DNA of 7,487 nucleotides from Desulfobacteraceae bacterium (GTDB taxonomy: Bacteria > Desulfobacterota > Desulfobacteria > Desulfobacterales > Desulfosalsimonadaceae). This document shows, one piece after another, positions 6,553-7,487 of the stretch. The stretch spans positions 1 to 7,487 of the forward strand of contig JAABTZ010000039.1 of assembly GCA_011389605.1 (NCBI GenBank). Direction: 5' to 3'. The notes beneath the pieces are model-generated. The model worked only from the letters and a program-made list of their open reading frames with translations, had not been told where the DNA came from and did no database searches. The position numbers and the translations under genes are program-made. Numbering within the stretch: position 1 is the stretch's first letter; each line of letters opens with the position of its first letter.

Positions 6553-6723
6553 AATCTGATATCCCCCATGACATTATCAAGCAGTTTATCCCGGGTGATG
6601 ATGTTTTTAGGATGTCCGTTGCAATTGTTGTGCAGCTAACCGATATCCTGCAAATCGGAGCCCGGGCAGATGGTGGCCCGGCTGCAGGCCGTGGTGGGCG
6701 GCAAAAACACTTGATGGTTTTGC
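6553..6723. other. Gap between acyltransferase and aldo/keto reductase genes, with GC-rich nested hairpin
   Basis: 171 bp with no credible gene. CCGGGC (6662-6667) pairs with GCCCGG (6676-6681) around an 8-nt loop, and the outer CCTGCA (6647-6652) can pair with TGCAGG (6683-6688), giving a nested stem just after the acyltransferase stop. No T-run follows on the minus strand, so it is not a standard intrinsic terminator; it may stabilise a 3' end or attenuate readthrough. No confident promoter for the reductase was found. GATAAT occurs on the minus strand at 6574-6579 but without a matching -35. Confidence 0.4.
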
Positions 6724-7377
6724 TCAGCGCACCAGCGCCGGGCGCATGCGGTCTTCAAGAAACTTGCGCCAGGTTTCAAGCGTGTTTGTATCGGTTATGT
6801 GCGGGATCTGCGGGAGCATTTCGCCAAAGATGATCCGCACCCGGGACAGCGGCCTGGGCACAAAAAACCGGTCCCAGCTGTTAAAGATCCACCTGGCATC
6901 GGCCTTGACATACACGGGCACCAGCCGCGCCCCGCTGTCAGCTGCGATTTTGACGGCCCCGTTTTTCACCACCCCTGCAGGACCCCTGGGGCCGTCTAAA
7001 ATATGGGCGCCGAGCCGGTTTTCCTGCAAGTGCCGGATCATCTGCGACAATGCCGTGCGCCCGCCCCTGGAAGAAGATCCGCGCACCGTGTGCCAGCCCG
7101 TGTATTGAGCCACCGCCGCAATCATTTCCCCGTCCCGGCTCCGGCTGATCATCAGTCCGGGGCGGTATTTCTCATAGGCCTTAAAGGGCCGGATCAGGGA
7201 GAAAAACTGCTGGTGCCAGACGCAGAACAGCACTTTTCCGCCCGCGTCAATATGCTGCTGCCAGGAGGCTTCATTAATCACCTGCAGCCGGCAGGTGGCC
7301 GAATATATCCGGATCAACCGGTACACAGCGTATGCAAAGCGCCTGGAGTAAAGCAGTTTTTTTGTATTGGTGTGCAA
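6724..7377 (-). CDS. DUF374 / lysophospholipid acyltransferase (LPLAT)-superfamily protein
   Basis: 217-residue protein of the DUF374 (COG2121) branch of the LPLAT superfamily, whose members are presumed to transfer acyl chains to lipid acceptors at the inner membrane. Visible motifs are VWHQQFF with the putative catalytic His55 (53-59), MISRSRDGE (76-84), VRGSSSRGG (98-106) and ILDGPRGPAG (126-135), the last being the most typical DUF374 signature. The N-terminal 10-30 segment is basic and aromatic and may associate with the membrane; no clear signal peptide is seen. The start is TTG at 7377, supported by AAGGG at 7384-7388 (6-nt spacing) and an excellent promoter just upstream; an in-frame TAG lies further upstream and no ATG or GTG precedes it. 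In the wider family the proteins are often encoded near lipid A or cell-envelope genes, but no such neighbour is visible here. The exact substrate is unknown. Confidence 0.88.
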   Translation of the reverse strand: MHTNTKKLLYSRRFAYAVYRLIRIYSATCRLQVINEASWQQHIDAGGKVLFCVWHQQFFSLIRPFKAYEKYRPGLMISRSRDGEMIAAVAQYTGWHTVRGSSSRGGRTALSQMIRHLQENRLGAHILDGPRGPAGVVKNGAVKIAADSGARLVPVYVKADARWIFNSWDRFFVPRPLSRVRIIFGEMLPQIPHITDTNTLETWRKFLEDRMRPALVR

Positions 7378-7383
7378 GAAAAA

Positions 7384-7388
7384 CCCTT
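7384..7388 (-). promoter_or_regulatory. Ribosome-binding site deciding a TTG start
   Basis: AAGGG on the minus strand, 6 nt before the TTG at 7377. No in-frame ATG or GTG lies between the promoter and this TTG, so the site supports the non-ATG start of the acyltransferase. Confidence 0.65.
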
Positions 7389-7405
7389 TTTTATGCTCTA
7401 ACGAA

Positions 7406-7433
7406 ATTATAACCTAAATTGAGCGATTTTCAA
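7406..7433 (-). promoter_or_regulatory. Near-consensus sigma70 promoter for the acyltransferase gene
   Basis: Minus strand TTGAAA (-35, 7428-7433; five of six) and a perfect TATAAT (-10, 7406-7411) with a 16-bp spacer. Transcription would begin near 7399, giving a leader of about 22 nt that contains the AAGGG site. This is the strongest promoter in the window and could drive both the acyltransferase and the aldo/keto reductase. Confidence 0.75.
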
Positions 7434-7464
7434 GTTTGCCGCAGATACAAGGAAGATGCAGATT

Positions 7465-7483
7465 CGCTATAGTTAACTATGCG
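7465..7483. promoter_or_regulatory. Operator-like dyad at right edge
   Basis: A perfect 12-bp palindrome ATAGTTAACTAT (7469-7480) extended by CGC/GCG arms (7465-7467 and 7481-7483) with one unpaired T at 7468. It lies about 30 bp upstream of the acyltransferase -35 element. It may be an activator or repressor site, or belong to a gene beyond the window; no binding protein can be named. Confidence 0.4.
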
Positions 7484-7487
7484 AGGC

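Noticed and set aside
6647..6688. Intrinsic terminator for the acyltransferase gene
   Set aside because: The GC-rich nested stem is real, but no T-run follows it on the minus strand.

Overview
The window looks like moderately GC-rich bacterial chromosome, most likely from an anaerobic Desulfobacterota/deltaproteobacterial-type organism. This placement is inference. It rests on the compact lexA-imuB-dnaE2 layout, on a cysteine-rich DUF2284 domain fused to a methyltransferase (a domain I associate mostly with anaerobes), and on general codon and protein style. No rRNA, tRNA, CRISPR array or insertion sequence was seen.

Left half (1-3918, minus strand): a tightly packed SOS-mutagenesis operon read right to left. 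It holds a LexA-type repressor (3280-3918), an ImuB-like Y-family polymerase with a degraded catalytic site (2078-3277), and an ImuC/DnaE2-type DNA polymerase III alpha subunit (1-2077, running off the left edge). The gaps are 2 nt and 0 nt. No imuA lies between lexA and imuB. In the known model LexA represses the unit until RecA-stimulated self-cleavage, ImuB is the clamp-binding scaffold and DnaE2 does the error-prone synthesis. A near-perfect 27-bp dyad overlaps the lexA promoter and start codon, which implies autoregulation. It is followed by a run of GTAAA repeats spaced about one helical turn apart.

Middle (3984-5396, plus strand): a divergent gene for a class I SAM O-methyltransferase-type domain fused to a Cys-rich DUF2284 domain. 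Its usual N-terminal winged-helix dimerisation domain is missing, and the frame begins at a TTG right beside the lexA operator region. It looks truncated, perhaps when the SOS cassette was placed here. The 298 bp after it hold no intact gene.

Right part (5695-7377, minus strand): an aldo/keto reductase with a complete catalytic tetrad, and upstream of it a DUF374/LPLAT-type acyltransferase. The acyltransferase has a near-consensus sigma70 promoter (7406-7433), an AAGGG ribosome-binding site and a TTG start. The two share a strand across a 171-bp gap and may be co-transcribed. A small dyad lies at the right edge.
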